This document shows positions 38,054 to 47,716 of a stretch of DNA of 64,000 nucleotides, in pieces (position 1 is the first letter of the stretch; each line of letters begins with the position of its first letter). The position numbers and the translations under genes were made by a program. The stretch comes from Pseudomonas izuensis (GTDB lineage Bacteria; Pseudomonadota; Gammaproteobacteria; Pseudomonadales; Pseudomonadaceae), in contig NZ_WTFT01000019.1 in assembly GCF_009861505.1 (NCBI RefSeq), positions 78,532-142,531 of the forward strand, written 5' to 3'. Below the pieces are notes generated by a model. That model worked only from the letters and a program-made list of their open reading frames with translations. It ran no database searches and had not been told where the DNA came from.

Positions 38054-39253
38054 TCAGCGATTCGCGGTTTTGCTGACCGCGGCGCTGTTGTCATGAATCA
38101 GTTGCGTGATCATCGCGTCAGCCTCGGCCAACTGACGGTCATAGATGCTGGTGCTGAACGACGCCTTCTGCGGTGGCTGTTGCGCCAGCACCGGGCCACT
38201 CTGATCGTGCAAATCGACATCGACCATGGTCGACAGGCCGACCCGCAAGGGGTGTTTGGCCAGTTCTTCGGCGTTGACATGAACCCGCACCGGCACCCGC
38301 TGCACGATCTTGATCCAGTTACCCGTGGCGTTCTGCGCCGGCAGCAAGGCAAACGCGCTACCGGTACCGGCACCGAGACTGTCGATGGTGCCGCTGTATT
38401 TCACGCTGCTGCCGTAGAGGTCGGTTTCGATTTCCACCGGTTGGCCGATGCGCATGTCGCGCAATTGGGTTTCCTTGAAGTTGGCGTCGATCCACAGCTG
38501 ATCAAGCGGGATCACCGCCATCAGTGCCGTACCCGGCTGCACACGCTGGCCGAGTTGCACGGTGCGCTTGGCCACGTAACCGGTGACCGGCGCGATCAAG
38601 GTGCTGCGGGCGTTGTTCAGGTAGGCCTGGCGCAATTGCGCGGCGGCGGCCATCACGTCCGGGTGCGATGACACCACGGTGTCGTCGACCAGCGCGCTGG
38701 TGGTCTTCAGTTTTTGCTTCACGTCGGCCAGGGCGTTCTGCGCCGAGGTCAGGTCATCGCGGGCGTGGGACAGCTCTTCCTGGGAAATCGCGCCGCCGGC
38801 GGCGAGGTTTTTCCGTCGGTTGAAGTTGTCCTGAGCCTTCTGCACTTCAGCCTGTTGCGCATTGACCTGGGCTTTCATACCGTCGACGTTGCTGTACAAG
38901 CCGCGAACCTGACGCACGGTGCGGGCCAGTTGAGCCTGGGCGTTTTGCAAACCGATCTCGGCGTCGTTGGGGTCGAAGTTCACCAGCACCTGGCCTTCAT
39001 GAACCAGATCGCCATCATCGGCACCGATGCTGACCACCGTGCCGGTGACCAGCGGGGTGATTTCCACCACGTTGCCATTGACGTAGGCGTCGTCGGTGCT
39101 TTCGCTCCAGCGACCATAAAACTCGTGATAAGCCCAGACACCAGCGCCGCTCAACGCGACCGCGACGGCAAGGATCAACAACATGAACTTGCGTTTGCCC
39201 GAGTTGGGATTGCCCTGGGGTGTTTCAGTTGGGGTTGTATCGGCAGTGGCCAT
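38054..39253 (-). CDS. emrA: Membrane fusion protein of efflux pump (EmrA/HlyD family)
   Basis: 399-residue periplasmic adaptor. The N-terminal transmembrane anchor is at about 22-42 (FMLLILAVAVALSGAGVWAY). The first biotinyl-lipoyl half-motif is at about 55-95 (YVNGNVVEITPLVTGTVVSI). A coiled coil at about 100-205 is followed by the second lipoyl half (TLIAPVTGYVAKRTVQLGQRV, about 217-237) and a beta-barrel region. It links the EmrB-like permease to the outer membrane channel. It starts 15 bp after the upstream gene. Confidence 0.92.
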   Translation of the reverse strand: MATADTTPTETPQGNPNSGKRKFMLLILAVAVALSGAGVWAYHEFYGRWSESTDDAYVNGNVVEITPLVTGTVVSIGADDGDLVHEGQVLVNFDPNDAEIGLQNAQAQLARTVRQVRGLYSNVDGMKAQVNAQQAEVQKAQDNFNRRKNLAAGGAISQEELSHARDDLTSAQNALADVKQKLKTTSALVDDTVVSSHPDVMAAAAQLRQAYLNNARSTLIAPVTGYVAKRTVQLGQRVQPGTALMAVIPLDQLWIDANFKETQLRDMRIGQPVEIETDLYGSSVKYSGTIDSLGAGTGSAFALLPAQNATGNWIKIVQRVPVRVHVNAEELAKHPLRVGLSTMVDVDLHDQSGPVLAQQPPQKASFSTSIYDRQLAEADAMITQLIHDNSAAVSKTANR

Positions 39254-39268
39254 GACAAATACCTTGAA

Positions 39269-40738
39269 TTAATGGGTCAGCGTGACTGGAGCAGCGTTGG
39301 CCGAGGCCATGGCCTCAGGCTGGAAGCCACCGCCCAGCGCCTGCATCAGTTGGATCGACAGATCGATCTGCTCGGCATTCAGGTTGGCCAGCTGACGCTG
39401 GGCCTGGAGCAATTGCTGCTCGATGCTGAGCACGTCCAGGTAGTTACCGATGCCGGAACCGTACCGCTGGACCACGGTGTTGTAAGAATCCTGGGCGATG
39501 TCGGTGGCGTGCTGCTGGGCAGCGATTTGCCGGCCGATATCACGCAATTGGTTGATGCTGTCGCTGACATCCCCCAATGCCTTCACCAGGCTTTTGTTGT
39601 ACTGCGCCACCGCGAGGTCGTAGTCGGCGTCGCGGGAATCGAGTTCGGCGCGCAGGCGGCCACCGTCGAAAATCGGCACGGAAAGGGTTGGCGCAATGTT
39701 GAAGAAGCGGCTCGCCGAACCGAACATCGCATCGCCCAACAACGATTCGGCACCGGCGGCGGCACTGAGGTTCAAGTTGGGATAGAAGCGGGTTTTGCCG
39801 GCGTCGATGTTCTTGCTCGCCGCTTCGACCCGCCAGCGCGCGGCCACCAGGTCCGGACGACGACCGAGCAACTCGGCGGGCAGCACCGACGGCAACGCCA
39901 CGGCACTGGCCTTGAGGATTTGCGGTCGGGCAATGTCATTGCCGCGGTCCGGCCCCTTGCCCAGCAACACAGCCAGGGCGATTTTCGCGCTGTTCAGGCG
40001 TTTTTCGGCGTCGATCAGATTGGCCTGGGAAGTGGCTTCCAGGCTTTCGGTCTGCTGGAACTGGTACTGACTGTCGATCCCGGCGCTCAGTCGGCGCTTG
40101 CTCAGGTCGAGCATTTGCCGGGTGCGCTTGAGGTCTTCGGCGGACAGGTCATGAACGATGTGCGCCTGGCCCAGATCGCTGTAGGCGCGGGCGACATCGG
40201 CGGACAGTGTCAATTGTGCTGCCTGTCGATCCACTTCGGCAGCCCGGGCCTGGCCCAATGCGGCTTCCCAGGCGTCTCGCTGGCCGCCCCAGAGGTCGAA
40301 GTTGTAGTTGAAGCTGGCGCTGATATTGCGCAGCGTCGCGTAGCGGTCGCCCTGCCCGCTCGGGTCCTGGTCCCGGGCCAGGCGCGAACGGCTGACGCCC
40401 GCGCTGGCATCGAGGGTCGGCATCCGATCGGCATCGGCGGCGTAAGCAGCGGCGCTGGCCTGATGGGCACGGGCGTCGGCAATCTGCATGTCGGGACTGT
40501 CGTGCAGGGCTTCGCGGATCAGACCGTCGAGCTGCGGATCGCCGAGGCTTTTCCACCAGTCGCTTTTCGGCCAGGCCGCCGGCGACAGCTTCACATCGCC
40601 AAGGGATTGCCCGGCCTTGAGGCTCTTCGCATCGAGGCTGACGCCTTCGGTGGTCAGGCCACTGTAATTGGCGCAACCGGCCAGGCTCATGGCCAACAGC
40701 ACCAGGCTCAAGCCGGTGCGCAGGGTTTTACTGTTCAT
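39269..40738 (-). CDS. Outer membrane factor lipoprotein (NodT/OprM-type)
   Basis: 489-residue outer membrane efflux channel of the TolC superfamily. The lipoprotein signal peptide ends in LLAMSLAGC (lipidated Cys about 24). Two OEP repeats follow (about 70-260 and 280-470). The ATG at 40738 has AGGTGG upstream and overlaps the marR stop by 11 bp, so it is translationally coupled to the regulator. Third component of the EmrAB pump. Confidence 0.92.
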   Translation of the reverse strand: MNSKTLRTGLSLVLLAMSLAGCANYSGLTTEGVSLDAKSLKAGQSLGDVKLSPAAWPKSDWWKSLGDPQLDGLIREALHDSPDMQIADARAHQASAAAYAADADRMPTLDASAGVSRSRLARDQDPSGQGDRYATLRNISASFNYNFDLWGGQRDAWEAALGQARAAEVDRQAAQLTLSADVARAYSDLGQAHIVHDLSAEDLKRTRQMLDLSKRRLSAGIDSQYQFQQTESLEATSQANLIDAEKRLNSAKIALAVLLGKGPDRGNDIARPQILKASAVALPSVLPAELLGRRPDLVAARWRVEAASKNIDAGKTRFYPNLNLSAAAGAESLLGDAMFGSASRFFNIAPTLSVPIFDGGRLRAELDSRDADYDLAVAQYNKSLVKALGDVSDSINQLRDIGRQIAAQQHATDIAQDSYNTVVQRYGSGIGNYLDVLSIEQQLLQAQRQLANLNAEQIDLSIQLMQALGGGFQPEAMASANAAPVTLTH

Positions 40739-41210
40739 CGTTACCACCTACTCGCAGCAGGGTGATCGAGTCACCGGCTGCCAGCAAAATTTTCTTGAGG
40801 ATACGTTCCAGGGTTTGCAGCTCCTCCGGAGTCACGGCACCGGCCAGTTCGTTCATGGCATCGGCGCCGATGTGCGGCAGGCGATCGGCCAGTTTCTGGC
40901 CCTCTTCGGTCAGCACCAGCCGCACCTGGCGGCGGTCCGCTTCGGAGCGCTGGCGGGCGAGGAAACCTTTCTGTTCCAGACGATCGAGCATGCGGGTCAT
41001 CGAACCGCTGTCCAGGGACAAGTGCCGGCACAGCTCGCCCGGTGTATCGACGCCAAACTGGGCCATGATGATCAGCACCTTGAACTGCGCGGCGGTGATG
41101 CCGTGGGGTTCCATGTGCGTGTCGATGATCTTGTCCTTGAGCAGCGCAGCGCGCCCAAGCAGCAGACCGAGATGGCAATTGTGGAAATCGTCCGGGGAGA
41201 AATGCTTCAT
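40728..41210 (-). CDS. MarR family transcriptional regulator of the efflux operon
   Basis: 160-residue winged-helix regulator. The DNA-binding segment is TPGELCRHLSLDSGSMTRMLDRLEQKGFLARQRSEADRRQVRLVLTEEG (about 56-104), the canonical MarR wHTH with the DRR wing. First gene of the operon marR - outer membrane factor - emrA - emrB. Two identical palindromes lie directly upstream, which implies autorepression relieved by a pump substrate. Confidence 0.93.
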   Translation of the reverse strand: MKHFSPDDFHNCHLGLLLGRAALLKDKIIDTHMEPHGITAAQFKVLIIMAQFGVDTPGELCRHLSLDSGSMTRMLDRLEQKGFLARQRSEADRRQVRLVLTEEGQKLADRLPHIGADAMNELAGAVTPEELQTLERILKKILLAAGDSITLLRVGGNDEQ

Positions 41211-41225
41211 CTGACCACCAGTTAG

Positions 41226-41280
41226 CTGCCTAGGCAGTGAATGTATGTCGAGATGTTACTGCCTAGGCAGCGAATGTCAA
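41226..41280 (-). promoter_or_regulatory. Twin MarR operators and -35 box
   Basis: Perfect palindrome CTGCCTAGGCAG occurs at 41226-41237 and 41259-41270, 33 bp centre to centre (about three helical turns). TTGACA on the minus strand (41280-41275) is a consensus -35 just upstream of the distal copy. Bound repressor would cover the promoter. Confidence 0.85.
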
Positions 41281-41347
41281 CGCAATAGTTAGGTTGCTTG
41301 GTAAATAGTTGACCAATGGCGTCGGATTTTGGGGTGGTCACACTGAC

Positions 41348-41429
41348 GCCTTCGCTGCGATGCGGCGGCCCGACAAGCCAGCTCCTACAAGATCACACGG
41401 ACCTGTAGGAGCTGGCTCGCCAGCGAAGG
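41348..41429. repeat. REP doublet, CCTTCGCTG...CAGCGAAGG variant with asymmetric arm
   Basis: CCTTCGCTG at 41349 pairs with CAGCGAAGG at 41421, and AGCTCCTAC pairs with GTAGGAGCT. One arm carries an extra segment TGCGGCGGCCCGACAAGCC, so the arms are not symmetric. Confidence 0.8.
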
Positions 41430-41458
41430 AAACGACTCGGTTTAGGAAGGAACGGGAT

Positions 41459-44400
41459 CTAGAAATCCCGCTTGTAGAAGATGTCCAGCGAACTGGCCAC
41501 GCCGCCAGCCGCTTCGAGGTAGACCTTTTTACTCAGCTTGTAGCGCAAGGCAATGGTGTTGGCCGGTTCGAACACTCCGACGCCATAGCGCAGGCTGAGC
41601 CTCTCGGAGAGGTTGCCGCTGGCGACCACGCTGGTGGTGTTGCCGCTGCCCTGGGTATCGAGCTGGAAATCCTCGATGCCCAGGTTTTTCGCCAGACCGC
41701 CGGTCACCCCCGAACTGCCCATCAAGCCCAACCCGAGCGCTGCCTGGGCGAGCATGTTGTTGTCTTCACCCGTGGTGCTCAGCGGACGCCCCAGCACCAG
41801 GTAAGACAACGCCTGCTCCTGACTCATGGCCGGCTCGGAGAAAATCTGCGTGGTCGGCTGCTCGGCACTGCCGCTCAAGCGAATGCCGGCGATCACGTCG
41901 TCGGTCTGGCGGATCGCTTCGATGTCCAGATACGGCTGATCGATGGGACCTGCAAACAACAGGCGCGCACGGCGCACGGTCAGGCGCTGGCCGTAGGCAC
42001 GGTAACGCCCGTCGTTGAGCCAGAGCTCGCCACGGGTGTCGAGGTTGTCGCCGATGTGCACATGACCTTGCAGGTTCGCCGTCAGGCCAAACCCGGCGAA
42101 GCTCAGTTTGTCTTCCCCCACCACTACATCGATGTCCATGACCGTGGCCATCGGCGGCTTGCCCTCTTCGGTCTGCTGGCCGACGATCACCGTGTCATCC
42201 GACACCTTGACCGTCGATGGCGGCAACTCGCGAATGGTGATGTCACCCTTGGGCACCCGCACTTTGCCGGCGACCGCCAGCTTGTCGTCCTTGATCGAGA
42301 TTTTCAGGTCTGGCGCCACTTCGAGCTTGGCGTAAGGTTCGACGGTGACGGGTAACTGCGAGCCCTTGAGCGCCAGGTCCACCATCAGTGCCTGACCCCA
42401 GGCGATATTGCCGTTGAGGCTGCCCTGTCCGGTCTTGCCGCTTTTCCAATCGCCGTTGAGTTGCACCGTTTCGCCAGCGATCACCGCCCGCAGTTGCAAG
42501 GCCTGGATTGCCAGCGGCAACTCAGGCCCGGACACCTCGCCATCGCTCAACAGCAGATTGCCGTTGACCTGCGGTGCCAGCAATCCGCCAGAAATCGTGC
42601 CGCTGCCATTCAATCGCCCGGCCAGTTTCTCCACCATGGGCACAAACGGACGCGCCACCGACAGGTCCAGGCCACTCAAGCGGAATGAACCGGTCACCGG
42701 TTTGTTCTTCGGCAGCGGGTTGATCTGTGCCTGCACCATCAATTCGCCGAGTTTGCCGCCGACGAAATTCAGGTCGGTGTCGATGCGCTTGGGTGTGAGT
42801 TTGCTGGTGAGCTTCAGCGTCTGATACGGGAAGTCCAGCCACTGGTCCTTTTCCTTGATCCGTAGTGTGCCGCCACTGGCATCGATGCTGACCTGCCCGT
42901 TCGGACCGCTGGCCGGCAGGTCCAGCTGCACGTCGGCGTTGAGTCGGCCCTGCCAGGTGAAATCCTTCGGCAGCCACTGCGCGAGGCTGTCGATCGGAAA
43001 TTGCTTGAGGTGGTAACGCAGCTTCGGCTCAGGTATCAGCCGCTGATCTTCGCCGCAGAGGCTGGCCTGGCCGGACATCCAGCAGTGGGCGCCAAAGTTG
43101 ATTTGGCCGTCCGCCAGCCGCTCCAGTTTTGCCGGCCCCTGGAGTTTCCAGTCCTGGCCACCGGCCTGGATATCGCCGCTGGCCAGGCGGCCGCGCCAGT
43201 TGCCGGTGTCCAGCGCGCCATCCAGGCCGAGGGCCAGTTTCAGCTTCGGTCCTTGCAGGTCGAGGCTCAGTTTCTGGTTCTTGATGTCGCCCTGGCCGCT
43301 GGCGGTCAAGGTGCCGAGCGCGGTATCGCCGGTCTGGATGCCGCTGCCCTTGAGGTCGATTTTCGCCCGTTGCGCACTGTCGAGGGTGGCGTCCAGGTTC
43401 AGGCTTTGCAGGCGATTGTCGGCGAACGCCAGCTGCGTACCTTGCAGCCCGAGCTTGCCTTGGGGTGCCTTGAGCGTACCGGCGACATCCACGCGACCAT
43501 TGATCTGGCCGCGCAATTGCGGCCAGAGCTGGGCCAGGCGCGGTAACTTGATGTCGATCTGCCCGACAAGCTTCTGTTGCAGGCTGCCCTTGCCATTGAT
43601 GCTGTTGTCGCCCAGACGGATTTGCAGCGCATTCAGGTTCCATTGCTCGCCGCCGCCATCGGCCTTGGCTTGCAATACCGCCGGTTGGCCACGCAGCTTG
43701 CCCTTCAGATCAAGGTCGGCGCTCAGGCTGAGTTTTTCATTCTTCATCTCGCCTTTGCTGCGCAACGGTCCGGCGAGGATGCCCGGCAGTTCCGCGACCC
43801 AGTACGCCGGGTTGATCGCCGAAAGGTCCAGCGCGGTGTCCCAGGCAATGCCATCGGCGAATTGCAGGTTCAGGTGCCCTTCGGCCTTGCCCTGCCCGGC
43901 GGTCAATTGGATCTGTTGCAGGTAGATCTTCGTCAGGTCGCCGGCGAACGGGCTGCTCAGGCTGAACGCTCCGGCCGGGCCATCCGCCACGGCGTCGAAG
44001 TGCCCGAGATATTGGCCGTCGGTGTAGGAGACTTCGCCCTTGAAGGTGCGCAAGGCCACTTGCGGCTCATCGATCAACGGATAGAGGCGGTGCCAGGGGA
44101 AATCCAGCCAATCGACCTTGGCTTCGGCGCTGAAGCCTTTGCTCCAGTCCAGTTGCCCCGTGAGCTTGAGGCTTTGCTTGTCGCTGGCCGTCAGGTCCAG
44201 TGCCGCGATCTGCGCACCGTTGGCGTCGACCTTGCCTTGCAGCCTCAGCGCCACCGGGCCTTGTTCGGCAGGCAGCGTGGCGTTGCCGAGCAACTGATAA
44301 CCGTTTTTCAGGTCACCGGCACCGGTGAGTTCCAGTTGATTGAGTTGCAGGGTGTCCGGCAAGTCGGCGCTGGCCTTGAAGCCGTCAGCGGTGATCCGCA

Positions 44401-45133
44401 CCTTGGCCGGCAAGTTTTCCACCAGCGGTTGTAGTTCGCCGGTCAGTTGCCCGTTCAAGTAGCCGCTGCTGTCGGCTTTCAGGTTCAGGGTCTTGAGCAG
44501 GTTGCCATCGACTTTCAGGGCCAGTGCCCATGGCTCGGTGCCTGGCGCAGGAAGCATGAGTTTGCCTTCTGCCTTGAGCGGCCAGTTGCCGGACGGTTGC
44601 AGCAGGCCGGACAGCTTCAGGCTCAGCTCATCGCGTTGCAAACTGACCGAGTCGATCTGCAAGCCGCTGGTCGTCCAGTGCGCCGCCAGTTGCAGGCCCT
44701 TGAGCTGTTCACTGCCGTTGAACAACAGGCGGCCGATCCGAACGTCGCCCAGTTCGAGCGCCACGGGCAACTGCAAATCCGGAAGACTGATCGGCCCGCT
44801 GCTCTCTTCTTGCGCACCGGGCGGAAATTGCAGGCTGACCTGATCGGCCTTCAACTGCTCGATGCACAGGGTCATGCGCGTCAGGCACAACGGCGACCAG
44901 GCGAAAATCACTTTATCCAGTTCAACCCGGCTGGTGTCCTGCTGCCAGAGCACATGGTCGGCGCTCCACTGTCCCCCTAGATGCCCCTGGAAATTGTCCA
45001 GGCTCAAACCCGGCACAAAACCGAGTGCCCAGCGACTGCCCGCCGCCGTACCCAGCACCGTGGCCAACGTCAAGACCACCAGCATCAACAGCGCCAGAAT
45101 CGCCAGCAGCGTTACGGTCAAACCACGCTTCAC
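41459..45133 (-). CDS. tamB: Translocation and assembly module protein TamB
   Basis: 1224-residue inner-membrane-anchored, periplasm-spanning protein with an N-terminal signal anchor (about 6-28). A long repetitive beta-rich body follows, and the conserved DUF490/TamB domain fills the last about 350 residues (LSYLVLGRPLSTTGEDNN and LSLRYGVGVFEPANTIALRYKLSKKVYLEA near the end). With TamA it acts in outer membrane protein assembly and lipid transport to the outer membrane. Its ATG overlaps the tamA stop by four bases. Confidence 0.93.
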   Translation of the reverse strand: MKRGLTVTLLAILALLMLVVLTLATVLGTAAGSRWALGFVPGLSLDNFQGHLGGQWSADHVLWQQDTSRVELDKVIFAWSPLCLTRMTLCIEQLKADQVSLQFPPGAQEESSGPISLPDLQLPVALELGDVRIGRLLFNGSEQLKGLQLAAHWTTSGLQIDSVSLQRDELSLKLSGLLQPSGNWPLKAEGKLMLPAPGTEPWALALKVDGNLLKTLNLKADSSGYLNGQLTGELQPLVENLPAKVRITADGFKASADLPDTLQLNQLELTGAGDLKNGYQLLGNATLPAEQGPVALRLQGKVDANGAQIAALDLTASDKQSLKLTGQLDWSKGFSAEAKVDWLDFPWHRLYPLIDEPQVALRTFKGEVSYTDGQYLGHFDAVADGPAGAFSLSSPFAGDLTKIYLQQIQLTAGQGKAEGHLNLQFADGIAWDTALDLSAINPAYWVAELPGILAGPLRSKGEMKNEKLSLSADLDLKGKLRGQPAVLQAKADGGGEQWNLNALQIRLGDNSINGKGSLQQKLVGQIDIKLPRLAQLWPQLRGQINGRVDVAGTLKAPQGKLGLQGTQLAFADNRLQSLNLDATLDSAQRAKIDLKGSGIQTGDTALGTLTASGQGDIKNQKLSLDLQGPKLKLALGLDGALDTGNWRGRLASGDIQAGGQDWKLQGPAKLERLADGQINFGAHCWMSGQASLCGEDQRLIPEPKLRYHLKQFPIDSLAQWLPKDFTWQGRLNADVQLDLPASGPNGQVSIDASGGTLRIKEKDQWLDFPYQTLKLTSKLTPKRIDTDLNFVGGKLGELMVQAQINPLPKNKPVTGSFRLSGLDLSVARPFVPMVEKLAGRLNGSGTISGGLLAPQVNGNLLLSDGEVSGPELPLAIQALQLRAVIAGETVQLNGDWKSGKTGQGSLNGNIAWGQALMVDLALKGSQLPVTVEPYAKLEVAPDLKISIKDDKLAVAGKVRVPKGDITIRELPPSTVKVSDDTVIVGQQTEEGKPPMATVMDIDVVVGEDKLSFAGFGLTANLQGHVHIGDNLDTRGELWLNDGRYRAYGQRLTVRRARLLFAGPIDQPYLDIEAIRQTDDVIAGIRLSGSAEQPTTQIFSEPAMSQEQALSYLVLGRPLSTTGEDNNMLAQAALGLGLMGSSGVTGGLAKNLGIEDFQLDTQGSGNTTSVVASGNLSERLSLRYGVGVFEPANTIALRYKLSKKVYLEAAGGVASSLDIFYKRDF

Positions 45134-46857
45134 AGTTCAGGCCCCATGGAAAAGTGCAATCGAATACCGCCATCGTCGTCCAGTGCATGGGCCAGGTCGA
45201 GGCGGATCGGTCCTACCGGCGAGACCCAGCGCACGCCAATGCCGACCCCGGTCTTGAGGTTCGGCAGATCGAGGGTATTGAAGGAGTTGCCCTGGTCGAC
45301 GAAGGTCGCGACCCGCCACTTTTCGGCGATGGAGTATTGGTACTCGGCACTGGCCGCGACCATGTAGCGGCCGCCGATACGGTCACCCTCGCTGTTTTCC
45401 GGGGACAGGCTCTGATAGTCATAACCGCGCACGCTCTGGTCGCCACCGGCGAAGAACCGCAGCGACGGCGGCACCGATTTGAAACCGTTGGTGGCACTGC
45501 CGCCGACCTGCACCCGACCGAGCAAACGGTGTTTGTCGAACACCGTGGTCAGGCCTTTGACCAGCGCCGTGCCGTACACCAGGTTGTTGTCCGAGCCCAA
45601 ACCTTCCTTGGCCACTTTGGTTTCGAATGCCAGGCGATAGCCGTTGTGCGGATCGATGCGGTTATCGCTTTTAAGGTACGAATAACTCACGCCCGGCATC
45701 AGCAACGTACTGAGCCCGGAGTCATCGCCGAGCCGATATTCCTCGCGCTGCCACTTGAGCGACACAACCCGCTGCCAGCCACTGGGCAACTTGCTGTGCC
45801 ATTCGGGGCCCAGGGTCAGCATCTTGCTGAGGCTGTCCTTGTCGGCAATTTCTTCGTTCTGATAACCACCGGCAAACCGCAGTTTGTCCGTCAGCGGCGG
45901 GTCCAGCGGAATGTCATAGAACAACCCGACGTTTTGCCGTGGCGCCGAGATTTCGGTCTCCCAGCCATAACTGTGACCCTGCGGGTTGACCCAGTGCCGG
46001 GTCCAGTTGGCCTTGACCCGTGGGCCGACGTCAGTTGAAAAACCAAGCCCGAGGCCCATGGTCCGTGGCTTGCGGGTTTCCAGTTTGACGTCCACCGGGA
46101 TGACATCCTCCTTGGAAGCCGTCGGCGCGGCATCCACACGAACGCCCTCGAAATAGCCGCTCGATTGCAGTGCCTGGTTGAGTTCGGCGATCAGTTCGGA
46201 GTCATACGGCGTACCGGCTTTGAACGGCACCATGCGTTGCAGCAGGTCTTCGTCGAACGGCGTGTCGCCTTCGAAACTGACCTTGCCCAGGGAGTAACGC
46301 GGGCCGCTGTCGTAGATTAATTCGATATCGGCCACCCCGGCCCGCGGGTCGACCGACAACGTCGAACGAGTGAAACGGCCACTGAAAAAACCGTAGCGCG
46401 AGGCCTGATTCTGGATCAGCCGCTTGGCATCCTCGTATTGGCCATGATTGAGCACTGCCCCGGTTTGCAGCGCATGGCCCTTGGGCACACGAAAGGCTTT
46501 GAGGGAGGCCGCCGGGCCGTCGACGCGGATGGTGACATTGCGCAGATGCACTGGCTCGCCGGGGTCGATTTCGAGTATCAGGTGCGGTGTCTTGCCCCCC
46601 GTCACTTTGCTGTCGATCTGCGGCTGGTAATAACCCAAAGCCTGGGCTGCCTTGCGCGCCTGTTCCTCGGCGCCTCGACTGAAGCGCAACAAGGCTTCTT
46701 CGTCACGATCGCCGAGACTGCCGATATAGCCCTCTATATTGGCTTTCAGTGCATCGTTGGACGGTTTGATCCGCACATCCAATTCACTTTGGGCCAGTGC
46801 CGCGCAGCTGCTGATCAGCATGAGCACGCCACTGGTAAATCTTCCTGGAAACTTCAT
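45130..46857 (-). CDS. tamA: Outer membrane assembly factor TamA
   Basis: 575-residue Omp85-family outer membrane protein. Signal peptide about 1-23 (SCAALAQ). Three POTRA domains cover about 25-255, and a 16-strand barrel follows with the Omp85 motif region GGDQSVRGYDYQSL (about 467-480) and a C-terminal beta-signal ending in HFSMGPEL. The ATG at 46857 (MKFPGRF) begins the signal peptide; the in-frame upstream extension is not conserved. Operon with tamB. Confidence 0.93.
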   Translation of the reverse strand: MKFPGRFTSGVLMLISSCAALAQSELDVRIKPSNDALKANIEGYIGSLGDRDEEALLRFSRGAEEQARKAAQALGYYQPQIDSKVTGGKTPHLILEIDPGEPVHLRNVTIRVDGPAASLKAFRVPKGHALQTGAVLNHGQYEDAKRLIQNQASRYGFFSGRFTRSTLSVDPRAGVADIELIYDSGPRYSLGKVSFEGDTPFDEDLLQRMVPFKAGTPYDSELIAELNQALQSSGYFEGVRVDAAPTASKEDVIPVDVKLETRKPRTMGLGLGFSTDVGPRVKANWTRHWVNPQGHSYGWETEISAPRQNVGLFYDIPLDPPLTDKLRFAGGYQNEEIADKDSLSKMLTLGPEWHSKLPSGWQRVVSLKWQREEYRLGDDSGLSTLLMPGVSYSYLKSDNRIDPHNGYRLAFETKVAKEGLGSDNNLVYGTALVKGLTTVFDKHRLLGRVQVGGSATNGFKSVPPSLRFFAGGDQSVRGYDYQSLSPENSEGDRIGGRYMVAASAEYQYSIAEKWRVATFVDQGNSFNTLDLPNLKTGVGIGVRWVSPVGPIRLDLAHALDDDGGIRLHFSMGPEL

Positions 46858-46865
46858 AGGCGCGG

Positions 46866-46899
46866 ATGCTATCACGAGCTTGAGAGCGTGATAGAGCAT
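46866..46899. other. Inverted repeat between the GNAT gene and tamA
   Basis: ATGCTATCACG-N10-CGTGATAG-A-GCAT, an imperfect inverted repeat of about 12 bp per arm in the 66-bp gap. It has no T run. It may be an operator or attenuator for tamAB. Confidence 0.45.
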
Positions 46900-46923
46900 A
46901 GCGTGGCCGGAAAGTTCTCACTC

Positions 46924-47574
46924 TTATGCCGTGGCGGTTTGCACCACCTGGGGGTTGGCGTGAAAAAACACATGTTCACGGATCGGTCCTACAGCCACCT
47001 CGCCGATTTCCTCATAGCCCTGACGCTTGTAGAACTCCAGATATCGCGGATCCCCGGTGTCGAGAATCACCCCCTGGGATTTTTCATCCACCGCGCACCA
47101 GTTGTGCACTGCTTGCAGCAACTGCTCGCCGAAATGCTTGCCCTGGAATTGCGGATGAATCCCCAGCAACGGCAAAACATGCACCGAATCGGACGGCACG
47201 CACGCCGCTACGGCATCGTGATACTCAAGGTAGCGACGGGTACAGCGAAATCCCGTGCTGAGCACCATGCGCAAACGCCAGGCCCAGCTTTCGGTGATAC
47301 CCAGCCGACGCAGTGGGGGCGCGATCAGCGCGATGCCAATCAAGCGATCGTTGACCAGCAGGCCGATGGCCGGGAAATCCTGCAGAAAGTGCTGCTTGAC
47401 CAGTTCCCGCACAGTGGCGCGCACCCGCTGTTCATAACCGGGGCGTTCCGCCTCGAACAGGTAACCGAATGTCGGTTCGTGCCGGTAAGCCTGGTACAAC
47501 AGGGAACGCGCTTCGCGGGAATAACCGCTGTCGAGCATGTGGATATCGGCAATCGCGGTGGAGTTTTCGGGCAT
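46924..47574 (-). CDS. GNAT family N-acetyltransferase
   Basis: 216-residue acetyltransferase. The N-terminal region is divergent; the acetyl-CoA site is in VLPLLGIHPQFQGKHFGEQLLQAVHNWC (about 132-159), and the LDTGDPRYLEFYKRQGYEEIG segment (about 171-191) is the usual C-terminal GNAT motif. The ATG at 47574 follows a GGGGAG Shine-Dalgarno; an extension to 47655 is not supported. Substrate unknown. It may be co-transcribed with tamAB, 66 bp downstream. Confidence 0.82.
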   Translation of the reverse strand: MPENSTAIADIHMLDSGYSREARSLLYQAYRHEPTFGYLFEAERPGYEQRVRATVRELVKQHFLQDFPAIGLLVNDRLIGIALIAPPLRRLGITESWAWRLRMVLSTGFRCTRRYLEYHDAVAACVPSDSVHVLPLLGIHPQFQGKHFGEQLLQAVHNWCAVDEKSQGVILDTGDPRYLEFYKRQGYEEIGEVAVGPIREHVFFHANPQVVQTATA

Positions 47575-47716
47575 GACGGTTGATCTCCCCGGCGCGGCTC
47601 GGGTGGCTGCGCTCTTGTTGGTAGGAGCCTTTGGGTGATGACACGGTTCCCCCACAGGTATAGACCAGACTCATTGATTGTGGGAGCAGGCTCTGCCAGT
47701 CGATACAGCTCTGATT

